DNA of 64,000 nucleotides from Methylophilus sp. TWE2 (GCF_001183865.1 NZ_CP012020.1:2599839-2663838), one strand, 5' to 3'; positions 43,881 through 54,435 are shown, numbered from the stretch's first letter. Notes: generated from the sequence alone by a model not told the origin. Numbers and translations: made by a program.

Positions 43881-45101
43881 TTAATGCGTTAAGCGAAGTG
43901 CAGACTGTATCGCCTGTATACGGGCTTCTGCAACAGACTGCTTGATATGTGCCGGGGAATGGCATGTTTGTGCAATGGCGCCTGCATCTACCGTCCCCGC
44001 CGCTTGCAAAGCGGCTGACAAGTGCTTGGCATCGTCTAAAGGACAATTTTCCAGTCCCAGGCGGCCACGGCTATCGCATTCGCATGCGAGTAAAAAGTCC
44101 TCGAAGCGCCCACGCTGGCGGAACGCATCCAGTTCTTCCAGAAACTGCAGCAAGGTGCTGGCTTTCATTTGCCTGGCGGCATGTAGTTTGCCATGGTACT
44201 TGGCCACCACCAGGGCCAAGTCCTTGCAATCATTTGGCACACGCAGGCGGGCAACCACCTCACGTATCAGATCCACACTGCGCAACTCATGGCCGATATG
44301 GCGTGGCAGTACCTCAGCAGGCGTCGTGCCCTTGCCCAAGTCGTGCGTGAGTGCGGCAAAGCGTACTGGCAAGCCGTAGCTTTGTTTCGCAGCATAATCA
44401 ATCACCATCATGACATGAATGCCGGTATCAATTTCGGGATGATAAGTGGCGGTTTGTGGCACGCCCCACAAGCGATTAAGTTCAGGCAATATCACCTGTA
44501 ACGCGCCACAATCGCGCAACATTTCAAACATGCGGCTAGGTTGCTTTTCCATCAGCCCTTTGGCTATCTCCTGCCAGACACGTTCAGGCACTAGCGCGTC
44601 CACTTCCCCAGCAGCAACCATGCTGCGCATCAGCGCCAGGGTTTCAGGTGCCACTGAAAAATCTGTGAACCGTGCAAGAAAACGGCCTGCGCGCAATATG
44701 CGTACCGGATCTTCACTAAAAGCCTCGGTCACATGGCGTAATGTTTTTTTCTGAATATCAGCCTGACCTTGAAATGGATCGATCAAGCTGCCATCTTCAG
44801 CCTGGGCAATCGCATTGATGGTGAAATCGCGGCGAGCAAGGTCTTCTTCCAACGTGACCTTGGGATCGGCATACACGCTAAACCCTTTATAGCCTTTCGC
44901 AGTTTTGCGTTCGGTACGGGCAAGTGCGTATTCCTGCTGGGTATGTGGGTGCAGAAACACCGGAAAATCCTTGCCCACCGGCCGGTATCCAGCTGCTACC
45001 ATCTGATCGGGTGTGGCACCCACGACCACGTAATCGCGGTCCTTGACCGGCAGGCCAAGCAGGCTATCGCGTACAGCGCCTCCTACCTGATAAATCTGCA
45101 T
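43881..45101 (-). CDS. cca: Multifunctional CCA tRNA nucleotidyltransferase
   Basis: The 406-residue class II enzyme adds or repairs the CCA end of tRNAs. Seen: QVGGAVRDSLLG (from residue 6), the metal motif RDYVVVGATP, RRDFTINAIA and the flexible RILRAGRFLARF. A C-terminal HD domain (ALTHDLGKGTTP) marks the multifunctional gammaproteobacteria/betaproteobacteria type with phosphohydrolase activity. ATG 45101 is chosen, since upstream codons to 45239 overlap the next gene and are not conserved-looking. It lies 17 bases after the SDR gene. Confidence 0.95.
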   Translation of the reverse strand: MQIYQVGGAVRDSLLGLPVKDRDYVVVGATPDQMVAAGYRPVGKDFPVFLHPHTQQEYALARTERKTAKGYKGFSVYADPKVTLEEDLARRDFTINAIAQAEDGSLIDPFQGQADIQKKTLRHVTEAFSEDPVRILRAGRFLARFTDFSVAPETLALMRSMVAAGEVDALVPERVWQEIAKGLMEKQPSRMFEMLRDCGALQVILPELNRLWGVPQTATYHPEIDTGIHVMMVIDYAAKQSYGLPVRFAALTHDLGKGTTPAEVLPRHIGHELRSVDLIREVVARLRVPNDCKDLALVVAKYHGKLHAARQMKASTLLQFLEELDAFRQRGRFEDFLLACECDSRGRLGLENCPLDDAKHLSAALQAAGTVDAGAIAQTCHSPAHIKQSVAEARIQAIQSALRLTH

Positions 45102-45118
45102 GACTGAACGGGTGGAGC

Positions 45119-46081
45119 TTAGCGCCTGGCGTTGATCACTCGGCCAGCTGCGGCACGGAAATGGTCGTAGGCACCGCGAGGGGTGTTTTTGACCAGATAG
45201 CCGGAAATGACCGCAAACATATCGGTGGGTACCACGCACAGTTCATTGGCCATCGGTTGCTGGCAGACATTATCGACCTGCATGGATTTGACGTTATCGC
45301 GGGAAATCAGCTTGATCGGCAGTAATTGCATAAAGCTGCCTTGCAATAGAGACATCCTGAGGCTCAGGCCTATGATGGGTCGCTGGACATGAATGGTTTT
45401 CATGACCGCTTCCATGATTTGCTGCAAGGTCATAATGGCCGGCCCACCCAGTTCATAGATTTTTCCGTAGGTCGCTGGTTCATCCACCGCATTCACCATA
45501 GCGGCAGCCACATCCTCTACCCAGATCGGCTGGAATTTGGCTTGTGGCATGGCCAATACCAGCACTGGAATCCACTGGATCAGTTTGGCAAACAGGTTGA
45601 TAAAGCGGTCACGCGTACCAAAAATCACCGATGGCCTGAAAATCGTGACATTCAGTTTCTTGCTGTACTCCATCACTGCCTGGTCACCGGCTGCTTTGCT
45701 ACGTAAGTATTCGCTGGGCGCGCTAGCTGAGGCTTGCAGTGCGCTCATGTGTAACAAGCGTGAGATGCCCAATTCTTCACACAACTGCGCCACGCGACGT
45801 GGAAACTGGTGATGCATTTGCTCAAAGCCGTTATCACGTGTTTGATGCAGGATACCGATCAAGTTGATGACAACATCGCTGCCTTGTAATTGCGTTTTCA
45901 AGGCGGCATGGTCATGGATATCACATTCGACCACTTGCACTTTGGGCAACAGGATCAAGTGCTTGGCCTGCTCGCGCCTGCGCGTCAGCACCTTGACTTT
46001 GTAGCCGGCCTGGTCCAGCCGGGCAACTACACTACTGCCTACAAAACCACTACCGCCTAATACAGTCACTGTCTTCATCAT
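45119..46081 (-). CDS. NAD(P)-binding SDR protein, NDUFA9-like
   Basis: A 320-residue atypical short-chain dehydrogenase with a Rossmann motif near the N-terminus (VTVLGGSGFVGSSVVARL) and SDR_a5-like features (VVINLIGILHQ, LLHMSALQASASAPSEYLRSK, TIFRPSVIFG). It resembles the NDUFA9 family of complex I-associated proteins; in bacteria, members often lie alone near cca. The start at 46081 has AGGA eight bases upstream; an earlier in-frame ATG at 46105 has none. Confidence 0.85.
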   Translation of the reverse strand: MMKTVTVLGGSGFVGSSVVARLDQAGYKVKVLTRRREQAKHLILLPKVQVVECDIHDHAALKTQLQGSDVVINLIGILHQTRDNGFEQMHHQFPRRVAQLCEELGISRLLHMSALQASASAPSEYLRSKAAGDQAVMEYSKKLNVTIFRPSVIFGTRDRFINLFAKLIQWIPVLVLAMPQAKFQPIWVEDVAAAMVNAVDEPATYGKIYELGGPAIMTLQQIMEAVMKTIHVQRPIIGLSLRMSLLQGSFMQLLPIKLISRDNVKSMQVDNVCQQPMANELCVVPTDMFAVISGYLVKNTPRGAYDHFRAAAGRVINARR

Positions 46082-46137
46082 GCTTATTCCTGATACGTCT
46101 TGCAATGGTTTCTATTGTACCAAAATACCCAGAGAAG

Positions 46138-48114
46138 CTACTCTTGCTCTGAAATAACAATGGTCGTCGTCACATTTTCCACCTCAGCGACCGCACGGGC
46201 GGGAATGACCCCCAGCCGCTTTTTAAGTGTCAGCATGGGTAGCCCCAGCCTTGGTGCATACATATGTGCATTGGCTAGTACTTTTTTGACATAATTGCGT
46301 GTTTCACTGAAAGGGATAGTTTCAGCATAAATGGCACCTTCGAGCGGGGTATTAGCGGCCCAGCGACGCGCACGGCTGGGTCCCGCATTGTAGGCAGCGG
46401 TCGCCATGACTTCCTGGCCGTTAAAAGTATCCAGCGTATAGCGCATGTAATACGTCCCCAGGTTCACATTAGTATCAATATCATGCAGCATGCCATCATG
46501 ATAGCCATTCAAACCCAGTTTTTTGGCAATCCATTTGGCTGTGGCTGGCATCACCTGCATGAGCCCCCCGGCACCAACGGAAGATTTGGCATAATGCATG
46601 AACCGGCTTTCCTGGCGGATAATGCCATAGACCCAGGCCTCATCAATCGCGCGGCTGCGTGAAGCCTTTTGCAGGTAATCGCGGTATGGCGTGGGGTAAC
46701 GCAGTTCAAAATTATGTGTACGGCTGGTTTTGTCGGCGGCCAGCACGGCGAGGTCATACCAGCCTTTGAGCAAGGCATATTGTGCGGCGACAATACGCGT
46801 AGGATCATCCAGCGCCTCTAGCAAATACATCCACTCCAGCCGTGCTTCATAGCGCGCATCTGCGTCAAATAGCGCTTCCATACGCTTGATGACAGGCTGC
46901 CTGGCAAACTGACGCACTTCTTCATCTGCAGGCTGATAAGTAGCCATAGGTTCCCCTGCCACCGGTCCCAAGTCTTCAGCCGCCAGCCAGCCATAAAAAT
47001 GCCGCTCTTGTGACAATTTGGCCAGTATCTGGTTGGCATCCGCCATCTGTCCTTTGGCAATCAGCGCACGGGCTTTCCAGTAACGCCAGGCAGCCTCTTC
47101 GGCCAATACGGCAGGCATGTCATTAATGACTTTAAGTAAGCGCTCCCAATCCTGCTGGCGCAAGGCGCTGCGAGCATACCATTCCCACTGCTCGCTGCTG
47201 AGTATGGATGCATTCACTCGGTTAAATCCTTGCAAGGCTTCTGGTTCGTGTTTGCGTGCCGCTTCTAGCGCGATATACGCCTGGGCGAGTTGCTTTTCTT
47301 CGTTATCCAGCAAGCCGCTATACTTCTGGTAACTGGCCTTTGCCACATTGATATCTGCTTTGGCCTGGCGATGTATGGCATATAAATACAGTGCACGGCT
47401 ATAGGCAGAGCGTTGCTGGATATTTCCCTTCTTAAGAGCCAGTGCCGGATTCTGCGCCATCTCATCAATTTGTTTGAATATGCCAGCATCGGTTTTGCTG
47501 CTACGCTTGGCCAGCACCTTGGCCAGGCCGGTTTTATTACTAAACAAAGCATCTCTGTAAAGGGTAAGCAACAGTTTTTCGTCGAGCACGCCAACCTGCT
47601 GCAAAGCCTCCATCATGCCCTGGCAATCAGCTGGTAAGTCCTTGCCATCCAGCAGCAATTTTTTGCCATCTTCATAGGCATTGGGATCATCCAGCGCGAT
47701 CCCTGCCTGCACCTGATAGCACTGGTTACCTAAATCATTGAAGCTGTAATACATCGGGATTTGCGCACGCACTTCCACAAACTGGTCCCAAAACTGCACA
47801 CGTCCCAGGCGCTTCAGCCACAGCTCCCGCACACGTTGCGAGAGCAGAGATTCGTTGTTTTCCTGTAAAAAAGCCTGTACCTGGTCATAAGAAAGCTGAT
47901 CCAGGGTCAGAATCATTTGCCAGTATTGCAGATAAGGTAATAGCGGGGAACGACGTTGCCTGAGCGTTTCGGTGGCTTCAACCAGTTGCGGCAGGTTTCT
48001 ACTCTGATACGCCTGCTTTGCCTGCACGTAGACTTCGCTATCTCCAGCAAACACTGACCTGGTCATCGCCAGCAGGCAAGCAGCAAAAACGAGGAGAGAA
48101 TTGAGTTTAGTCTT
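46138..48114 (-). CDS. slt: Soluble lytic murein transglycosylase (Slt70 type)
   Basis: A 658-residue periplasmic enzyme that cleaves the MurNAc-GlcNAc bond. A signal peptide covers about 1-24 (LLVFAACLLAMTRSVFAG), followed by a long helical superhelix (about 30-470). The C-terminal SLT domain has catalytic Glu502 in RQESRF and the motifs SSVGAGGLMQVMPATA and ATAAYNAGPSRARRW. The start at 48114 begins the signal peptide; the frame is open to 48150. It lies 36 bases after the small membrane gene. Confidence 0.93.
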   Translation of the reverse strand, partial: KTKLNSLLVFAACLLAMTRSVFAGDSEVYVQAKQAYQSRNLPQLVEATETLRQRRSPLLPYLQYWQMILTLDQLSYDQVQAFLQENNESLLSQRVRELWLKRLGRVQFWDQFVEVRAQIPMYYSFNDLGNQCYQVQAGIALDDPNAYEDGKKLLLDGKDLPADCQGMMEALQQVGVLDEKLLLTLYRDALFSNKTGLAKVLAKRSSKTDAGIFKQIDEMAQNPALALKKGNIQQRSAYSRALYLYAIHRQAKADINVAKASYQKYSGLLDNEEKQLAQAYIALEAARKHEPEALQGFNRVNASILSSEQWEWYARSALRQQDWERLLKVINDMPAVLAEEAAWRYWKARALIAKGQMADANQILAKLSQERHFYGWLAAEDLGPVAGEPMATYQPADEEVRQFARQPVIKRMEALFDADARYEARLEWMYLLEALDDPTRIVAAQYALLKGWYDLAVLAADKTSRTHNFELRYPTPYRDYLQKASRSRAIDEAWVYGIIRQESRFMHYAKSSVGAGGLMQVMPATAKWIAKKLGLNGYHDGMLHDIDTNVNLGTYYMRYTLDTFNGQEVMATAAYNAGPSRARRWAANTPLEGAIYAETIPFSETRNYVKKVLANAHMYAPRLGLPMLTLKKRLGVIPARAVAEVENVTTTIVISEQE

Positions 48115-48150
48115 CATGCGCCAACAATCACGTGCATCACGTGAGGACAA

Positions 48151-48333
48151 TCAAATTCTGGCCAAGCGACTCAGAAAGAAAAACAGCAACAGCAGTAGGA
48201 TAACCACAAAACCGCCACGCCAGACCATTTTAAGCCAGCGCCAGTAACGTGGCTGGCCTGTTTGCCAACCCAATAGCCCCAGCACCAGGGTGCTGATCAC
48301 TAAGACTGTAAATAAAATACGTATCCACCACAT
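48151..48333 (-). CDS. Small two-helix membrane protein (60 residues)
   Basis: From ATG 48333 the product MWWIRILFTVLVISTLVLGL continues with a basic Trp-rich loop (PRYWRWLKMVWRGG) and a second helix (FVVILLLLLFFFLSRLARI). The longer frame to 48528 overlaps lpxC and gives improbable sequence, so the short start is used. It lies 19 bases after lpxC and just before slt. Similar small proteins occur downstream of lpxC in related bacteria; the role is unknown. Confidence 0.7.
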   Translation of the reverse strand: MWWIRILFTVLVISTLVLGLLGWQTGQPRYWRWLKMVWRGGFVVILLLLLFFFLSRLARI

Positions 48334-48352
48334 AGACGCGATCTGCCTGGGC

Positions 48353-49288
48353 TTACACTGGCAACAGGGGTGCCGGCTTAAAGTACTCGCGCTGCTTGAG
48401 GAAGCCCACCGGCGCTTGGGCATCATTATCAAACGTGCAATATTCCCAGGCGGAATCATCGGCCAGCAGTGCTCGCAACAACTGGTTATTGAGGGCATGG
48501 CCGGACTTGAAAGCCGTAAACTGACCAATAATCGGATAGCCCAGGATGTAAAGATCGCCTATGGCGTCTAGCACCTTGTGTTTGGCGAACTCATCGTCGT
48601 AACGCAATCCGCCTCCATTCAATACCTTGTACTCATCGAGCACAATCGCATTATCCAGGCTACCACCTTTAGCCAGGCCATTCGCACGGAGGTACTCCAC
48701 CTCGTGCATAAAACCAAAGGTACGTGCTCGGCTGATCTCGTCGACATAACTTTGGCTGTCGTAATCGATAGTGACTGTTTTACCAGAGAACTCGAACACA
48801 GGGTGTGCAAAATCAATGGTAAATTCGGCTTTAAAGCCATGATGCGGTGTAAATTTTGCCCATTTATCACCGTCTTGTACTTCTACCGGCTTGAGGATAC
48901 GCACAAACTTTTTGGGCGCGTCCAACTCTGCCAGTCCGGCCGTTTGTAACAGATAGATAAACGGCCCCGAACTGCCATCCATGATGGGCACTTCAGCAGC
49001 CGTCAGCTCTATCAGTATATTGTCTACCCCCAGACCGGCGAGAGCAGACATTAAATGCTCCACGGTAGCAACGCGCGCACCTGAAAACTCTAGGGCGGAG
49101 CTCAGGCGGGTATCGTTCACTGCCGTCGGGGCGACCCGCATGGCAGGCGCATCGGGCAAATCGACACGCTGGAACACGACACCATGATCGGCGGGCGCAG
49201 GCTTGAGCGTCAGCGTGACTTTTTCACCGCTGTGCAGCCCAACGCCCGTGGCGCTGATCGTTTGTTTAAGCGTGCGTTGCTTTAACAT
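48353..49288 (-). CDS. lpxC: UDP-3-O-acyl-N-acetylglucosamine deacetylase
   Basis: The 311-residue zinc enzyme catalyses the committed step of lipid A synthesis. Zinc ligands are visible: His78 (TVEHLMSAL), His237 and Asp241 ([10 protein letters not shown]); catalytic Glu77 and His264 (SGHALNNQL) are present. The start [20 protein letters not shown] is the family standard. It is the last gene of the dcw-linked block, after ftsZ. Confidence 0.96.
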   Translation of the reverse strand: MLKQRTLKQTISATGVGLHSGEKVTLTLKPAPADHGVVFQRVDLPDAPAMRVAPTAVNDTRLSSALEFSGARVATVEHLMSALAGLGVDNILIELTAAEVPIMDGSSGPFIYLLQTAGLAELDAPKKFVRILKPVEVQDGDKWAKFTPHHGFKAEFTIDFAHPVFEFSGKTVTIDYDSQSYVDEISRARTFGFMHEVEYLRANGLAKGGSLDNAIVLDEYKVLNGGGLRYDDEFAKHKVLDAIGDLYILGYPIIGQFTAFKSGHALNNQLLRALLADDSAWEYCTFDNDAQAPVGFLKQREYFKPAPLLPV

Positions 49289-49307
49289 GGTTTTCTCTGT
49301 ATTAACT

Positions 49308-49331
49308 GATTGGCTCCATTATAAGCCAATC
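49308..49331 (-). promoter_or_regulatory. Possible lpxC promoter within a stem-loop
   Basis: In the 87-bp ftsZ-lpxC gap, GATTGGCT and AGCCAATC form an 8-bp inverted repeat. On the minus strand the loop contains a perfect TATAAT -10 (49323-49318). The -35 is weak (ATTAGT at 17 bp). It could allow lpxC expression apart from ftsZ, or the hairpin could modulate readthrough. Confidence 0.4.
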
Positions 49332-49375
49332 TCTTTAGTTACTAATCATTCGTCTGGCCAATCAAGGCTGGGCGA

Positions 49376-50536
49376 TTAATCAGCCTGTTTACGCAAAAAC
49401 GCTGGGATATCATATTCTTCAATCCCGGAGTTTTTCATGGCTTCTACCTGCGCGCGACGGCTGTTGCTGGTAAATACGGCTGGCTCATCTTCTTCTACTG
49501 TGTTGAAGATAGGCTGGTTAGTCGTCCCATCACGCAATGTTGTCATCACTTTCAGCTCTGGTTTGGCCTGGCGTTTGCCCAGTGAACCGTTCAAACCGGT
49601 CGCCACCATGGTCACACGCAGGTTGTCACCCATGCTTTCGTCCATGACGTTACCCACGATCACTGTGGCATCTTCTGCGGTGAATTCTTTGATGGTGTTC
49701 ATCACATCATAGTATTCACGCATCTTGAAGCTGCCGCTGGCACTGATGTTGACCAGCACGCCACGCGCGTTCGCCAGGTTGACATCTTCCAGTAATGGGC
49801 TGGCAACCGCTTGTTCGGCCGCGATACGTGCCCGGTTAGGGCCGCTGGCTTCAGCAGAGCCCATCATCGCCATGCCCATTTCAGACATCACGGTACGTAC
49901 GTCGGCAAAGTCGACGTTGACCAAGCCTGGGCAGTTGATGATCTCGGCAATGCCAGACACGGCATTATGCAATACATCGTTAGCGGCACGGTAAGCTTCC
50001 ACCACGGTCACATCTTCACCCAATACGTCCATCAGCTTCTCGTTAGGGATAACGATAAGAGAGTCCACATATTGTGAAAGTTCTTCCAGGCCTTCTTGGG
50101 CAACCTTGGCGCGCTTGCCTTCGAATGAGAATGGCTTGGTCACCACAGCCACCGTCAGGATGCCCATTTCACGCGCGACTTCGGCAATGATAGGCGCAGC
50201 CCCGGTACCGGTACCACCACCCATGCCTGCTGTAATAAACAGCATGTCAGCGCCGTCTATGGTTTCAGCGATGCTGTCGCGGTCTTCCAATGCAGCTTCG
50301 CGGCCGATTTCAGGCTTGGCACCAGCGCCCAGGCCTTTGGTGATATCAGAACCAATTTGCAATACCACTTTTGCATGGCTCTTTTTCAGCGCCTGCATGT
50401 CTGTGTTGGCACAAATAAACTCTACGCCAGTCACGCTCTTGGTCATCATGTGCTCAACGGCGTTACCACCGCAACCACCGACACCAATCACCTTGATCAC
50501 GGCGCCGTCATTCTCTTTATCAAAAATCTCAATCAT
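49376..50536 (-). CDS. ftsZ: Cell division GTPase FtsZ
   Basis: A 386-residue tubulin homologue forming the division ring. The GTP signature GGGTGTG is at residues 106-112, the T7 loop has NVDFADVRTVM, and the conserved C-terminal peptide EEYDIPAFLRKQ ends the protein and binds FtsA, ZipA and SlmA. A variable linker of about 40 residues precedes it. It lies 80 bases after ftsA, room for its own promoter. slmA, an FtsZ antagonist, is also in the window. Confidence 0.98.
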   Translation of the reverse strand: MIEIFDKENDGAVIKVIGVGGCGGNAVEHMMTKSVTGVEFICANTDMQALKKSHAKVVLQIGSDITKGLGAGAKPEIGREAALEDRDSIAETIDGADMLFITAGMGGGTGTGAAPIIAEVAREMGILTVAVVTKPFSFEGKRAKVAQEGLEELSQYVDSLIVIPNEKLMDVLGEDVTVVEAYRAANDVLHNAVSGIAEIINCPGLVNVDFADVRTVMSEMGMAMMGSAEASGPNRARIAAEQAVASPLLEDVNLANARGVLVNISASGSFKMREYYDVMNTIKEFTAEDATVIVGNVMDESMGDNLRVTMVATGLNGSLGKRQAKPELKVMTTLRDGTTNQPIFNTVEEDEPAVFTSNSRRAQVEAMKNSGIEEYDIPAFLRKQAD

Positions 50537-50616
50537 ACTAACCCTCCATTGCCTATTATTTGAGTGATTGGTTTGCCCCGCACACTCGCCCTAAAACATA
50601 TAAAAAACGACCAAAA

Positions 50617-51855
50617 TTAAAAGTTACCGGTAAACCAGCTCTTCATTCGTTCCAACAGTCTGCCAACTGACCCAGACTGCAAATTACCTACCATTTGTTT
50701 TTCTACCTGTTGCTTGGCCATGAGCAACAGGCCTATGCCGGTGGCATAACGTGGATTGCCCACGACCTCGGACAACCCTTCCACGCCCCTGGGCACGCCC
50801 AGGCGTACCGGGGTGTGGAAAATTTCTTCGCCCAGCTCAACCATGCCACGCATCTGTGCCGCGCCACCGGTAATCACAATGCCTGAGGCAATCATGGACT
50901 CCATGCCACTACGACGTAGCTCTTGCTGCACAAACTCGTAAATTTCTTCCACGCGGTCTTCAATCACCTCGGTCAATGCCTGGCAAGACAACTGACGCGG
51001 CTCACGGCCGTCGACTGCTGGCACTTCCACCACTTCACGCGGGTCCGCCAGCTGGCGCAAGGCACAGCCATGCTTGACCTTGATCTCTTCGGCCGATTGC
51101 GTCGGTGTGCGCAAGGCAACAGCGATGTCATTGGTGATCTGGTCACCGGCAATCGGGATGACCGCGGTATGGCGAATCGCGCCGTTCTTGAACACTGCCA
51201 GGTCCGTTGTACCGCCACCGATATCCACCAGACACACGCCCAGCTCTTTTTCATCATCGGTCAATACAGATTCGCTGGAGGCCAATGGCTGCAAGATGAG
51301 GTCGCTCACTTCGAGGCCACAACGTTTGATACACTTGATGATGTTTTGCGCTGCTGCAATGGCACCAGTGACAATATGCACGCGCACCTCAAGGCGGATG
51401 CCACTCATGCCCAGCGGCTCACGCACATCTTCCTGGCCATCAATAATGAATTCCTGGGTCAGGATATGCAGGATCTGCTGATCGGCTGGCAAGGCGATGG
51501 CACGTGCAGTTTCCACCACCCGGTCTATATCCATCTGTGAGACTTCGCTCTCCTTGATTTTCACCATGCCATGCGAATTCAGGCTCTTGACGTGGCTGCC
51601 CGCGATGCCTGAGTACACCGTGTTGATCTTGCAGTCGGCCATGAGCTCGACTTCTTCAATCGCACGCTGGATCGCCTGCATGGTGGAATCAATATTCACC
51701 ACCACGCCTTTCTTCAAGCCACGGGAAGCATGCTGACCGACACCGATCACCTTCAACGTGCCTTCGGGCAGTATCTCAGCTGCAATGGCCACGACTTTGG
51801 AGGTGCCTATATCCAGGCCCACAATTAAATTTTTATCTTCTCTGACTCTACTCAT
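50617..51855 (-). CDS. ftsA: Cell division protein FtsA
   Basis: A 412-residue actin-like protein that tethers FtsZ to the membrane. Seen: the phosphate-1 motif LIVGLDIGTSKVVAIAAEI near the N-terminus, SHS2-type domain 1C, phosphate-2 VDIGGGTTDLAVF, and the C-terminal amphipathic membrane-targeting helix (LLERMKSWFTGNF). It lies between ftsQ (35-base gap) and ftsZ in standard dcw order. Confidence 0.97.
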   Translation of the reverse strand: MSRVREDKNLIVGLDIGTSKVVAIAAEILPEGTLKVIGVGQHASRGLKKGVVVNIDSTMQAIQRAIEEVELMADCKINTVYSGIAGSHVKSLNSHGMVKIKESEVSQMDIDRVVETARAIALPADQQILHILTQEFIIDGQEDVREPLGMSGIRLEVRVHIVTGAIAAAQNIIKCIKRCGLEVSDLILQPLASSESVLTDDEKELGVCLVDIGGGTTDLAVFKNGAIRHTAVIPIAGDQITNDIAVALRTPTQSAEEIKVKHGCALRQLADPREVVEVPAVDGREPRQLSCQALTEVIEDRVEEIYEFVQQELRRSGMESMIASGIVITGGAAQMRGMVELGEEIFHTPVRLGVPRGVEGLSEVVGNPRYATGIGLLLMAKQQVEKQMVGNLQSGSVGRLLERMKSWFTGNF

Positions 51856-51890
51856 GTTTCTTCCTTGACCTTTTTCTGGCAGTCTTATTT

Positions 51891-52595
51891 TCAGGCGCCA
51901 CCACGTGGCATGCGCAATGCAAAACCATTCGGGTAGCGCAAATCGGCATAACGCCAGTCACTCTCTGCGATACTTGCCTGCTGGCGGTAAGCCGCCACAA
52001 ACTGCTGTAATCGCTGCTTGGCCGCTTCACGACCCAGCATCATTTGTCGGCCATCGGCCGTTCTAATCTCCCAGGCGCGGCGTGAAGACAGGCTCAGCTG
52101 CTGAATTTCCAGCGGCGTCCCTGCCAGCATCTGCGCAAAACTGGCGTAACCCTGTGCCACTTCCTTGACGGCATCGCCAGGACCATAAAAGGTCGGCAAC
52201 TGCGAATCTGACGCGGCCTGGAACAACTCGCCATGGCGATTGACCAAGGCAACCCCACCCCAGCGGCCCAATGCCTGGTGTTCCTCAATCTGCACGACTA
52301 TTGTGTCCGGCCATTGGCGACGTACACTCACCTTGCGTGCCCACGGCAACTTCTCAAACGCAATGCGCGTACGCTGCAAGTCCAGCGTATAAAAATTACC
52401 TTTGAGGTACTTGCTGACAATCAACTGGATCTGTTCATGATTGACGTGATCCAGGTTACCTTCCACCTGCACCTGCTTGACCGGGAAGATAGGCAGGTGC
52501 AACACCACAAACAACAAGGCATAGAACAGCATCACCACTGCCAGTGAAAACAGCAGGTTGGCAATCCAGTTCAGCAATGTTGGCCTATCCCACAT
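51891..52595 (-). CDS. ftsQ: Cell division protein FtsQ
   Basis: A 234-residue bitopic membrane protein linking FtsB/FtsL to the divisome. The short cytoplasmic N-terminus is followed by a helix (about 11-33, ANLLFSLAVVMLFYALLFVV), a POTRA domain (about 36-105, VKQVQVEGNLDHVNHEQIQL) and the beta domain (about 110-230). It lies 17 bases after ddlB. Confidence 0.93.
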   Translation of the reverse strand: MWDRPTLLNWIANLLFSLAVVMLFYALLFVVLHLPIFPVKQVQVEGNLDHVNHEQIQLIVSKYLKGNFYTLDLQRTRIAFEKLPWARKVSVRRQWPDTIVVQIEEHQALGRWGGVALVNRHGELFQAASDSQLPTFYGPGDAVKEVAQGYASFAQMLAGTPLEIQQLSLSSRRAWEIRTADGRQMMLGREAAKQRLQQFVAAYRQQASIAESDWRYADLRYPNGFALRMPRGGA

Positions 52596-52612
52596 AGCTT
52601 CAATCGTCCTCT

Positions 52613-53533
52613 TTAAACGTTACCCAGTGTTTGTTGCAAAATTCGGATGACCAAAGCATCAAAATCCATGCCGGCTGCTTTAGCAGCCATCGGCACCAGG
52701 CTGTGGTCTGTCATACCCGGGCTGGTATTCACTTCCAGGAAGTAATGCTTACCTGCGTCATCCATCAAAAAGTCCACACGTCCCCAGCCTTGACAGCCCA
52801 AGACCTTGAACGCTTGCACCGCTTCGGCCTGTATCTGTTTTTCCTGCTCGGCAGATAAGCCGCAAGGGCACAAGTACTCAGTGTCATCACGCAGGTACTT
52901 GGCTTCGTAATCGTAATATTCGTTTTTAGGCACAATGCGCACGATGGGCAACGCAGTTTCACCCAGAATGCCGACCGTATATTCACCACCGCCGACAAAC
53001 TGTTCGGCAATCACCAACGGGTCAGACTGCTTTGCCAGGTTGTAGGCGGCCATCAAATCGCCTGCCTGCTTGACCTTGCTCACGCCTATGCTGGAACCTT
53101 CATTGGCTGGTTTCACAAACAAGGGTAAACCCAATGCAGTCACCACATTCTCGGCGTGTGTGCTGTCATCCATGAGGACGTAGTTAGGGGTGGTCACACC
53201 TGCGGCGGTCCATAGCAACTTAGTGCGCCATTTGTCCATACCTAATGCCGAGGCCATCACGCCACTGCCGGTGTAAGGAATGCCCATCAGCTCCAGTGCG
53301 CCCTGGATAGTGCCGTCTTCACCATAGCGGCCATGCAAGGCAATAAAGGCACGGTCAAACTGCTTGAGCGCAGACAATTCTTGGCTGGCCGGATCAAACG
53401 CATGCGCATCGACGCCCTGGCGCTGCAAGGCCGCCAACACGGCAGAACCGCTTTTGAGCGACACTTCGCGTTCGCCGGAGCGACCACCGAACAACACGGC
53501 TACCTTGCCAAATTGAGACTGACTTGCACTCAT
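52613..53533 (-). CDS. ddlB: D-alanine--D-alanine ligase
   Basis: The 306-residue ATP-grasp enzyme makes the D-Ala-D-Ala dipeptide of murein precursors. Seen: [53 protein letters not shown] and the metal-binding ending [20 protein letters not shown]. Its start overlaps the murB stop by four bases. Confidence 0.97.
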   Translation of the reverse strand: MSASQSQFGKVAVLFGGRSGEREVSLKSGSAVLAALQRQGVDAHAFDPASQELSALKQFDRAFIALHGRYGEDGTIQGALELMGIPYTGSGVMASALGMDKWRTKLLWTAAGVTTPNYVLMDDSTHAENVVTALGLPLFVKPANEGSSIGVSKVKQAGDLMAAYNLAKQSDPLVIAEQFVGGGEYTVGILGETALPIVRIVPKNEYYDYEAKYLRDDTEYLCPCGLSAEQEKQIQAEAVQAFKVLGCQGWGRVDFLMDDAGKHYFLEVNTSPGMTDHSLVPMAAKAAGMDFDALVIRILQQTLGNV

Positions 53534-54435
53534 GCTTGTAAAACACCTTCCCCAATGACTTTAACTTCTTGCACCAATGCCACGCCTTGTTTGGCGAGCA
53601 CTGTGCTTTTCACCTGCTCGATCAAGGCTTCAATATCTGCTGCGCTGGCATGCCCCAGATTCACAATAAAGTTGGCATGCTTTTCTGAGACCTGCGCGCC
53701 ACCGATGGTGAGACCTTTTAAGCCTGTAGCTTCAATCAGCCTGGCGGCAAAATCGCCTTCAGGATTCCTGAAGGTAGAGCCTGCACTCGGCATATTTAGT
53801 GGCTGGCTAGCCAACCGCTTTGCCAACAACTGTTTAATCTGTTCCGCAGAGGCCTTGCCATCGCCCGCAGGCACGGCAAACCAGCCACCCAAAAACCACT
53901 CATCCGCAGCCGGATGTACCACATGGCGGTAACTGGGCTGATATTCTGCCTTGGCGCGGATTTGCACAACCCCTGCACGGTTAATCGTCTTTACTTCATC
54001 CACCCATTGCCAGGTTTCGCCACCATAACAACCGGCATTCATCGCCAGCGCGCCGCCCACAGTGCCCGGAATGCCTGCCATAAACTCTGCGCCAACACGG
54101 TCTTGGCTAGCCGAAAAACGCGCCAGCTTGGCACAAGTCACGCCAGCATCTGCATAAATACGCTCACCTTGTATCTCTAGCGCTTGCAGCGCCTGATGCA
54201 TGACCACGACCGTCCCACGCACACCGCCATCGCGTACCAGCAGATTGCTGCCCAAGCCAATAAAGGTCAGCGGCTCACTGGCCGACAATTGCTGCAAAAA
54301 CTGCTGCAATGCTTGTACGCTGTCAGCCAGCACCAGCCGATCCGCAGGACCGCCAACGCGCCAGCTGGTATAGCGGGCCAACGGCTCGTTTTTAAGCACT
54401 TGCAAGCCGTCCGTTTTTAAACCCGTTGCACTCAT
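53530..54435 (-). CDS. murB: UDP-N-acetylenolpyruvoylglucosamine reductase
   Basis: The 301-residue FAD enzyme reduces enolpyruvyl-UDP-GlcNAc to UDP-MurNAc. Seen: [31 protein letters not shown], the FAD-binding [20 protein letters not shown] and [19 protein letters not shown] with the catalytic serine. The short form with this order suggests the type IIa-like enzyme. It overlaps murC and ddlB by four bases each. Confidence 0.96.
   Translation of the reverse strand: MSATGLKTDGLQVLKNEPLARYTSWRVGGPADRLVLADSVQALQQFLQQLSASEPLTFIGLGSNLLVRDGGVRGTVVVMHQALQALEIQGERIYADAGVTCAKLARFSASQDRVGAEFMAGIPGTVGGALAMNAGCYGGETWQWVDEVKTINRAGVVQIRAKAEYQPSYRHVVHPAADEWFLGGWFAVPAGDGKASAEQIKQLLAKRLASQPLNMPSAGSTFRNPEGDFAARLIEATGLKGLTIGGAQVSEKHANFIVNLGHASAADIEALIEQVKSTVLAKQGVALVQEVKVIGEGVLQA

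Noticed and set aside
48334..48528. N-terminal extension of the small membrane protein upstream of slt
   Set aside because: It lies inside lpxC in another frame and has improbable Pro/Cys-rich composition.
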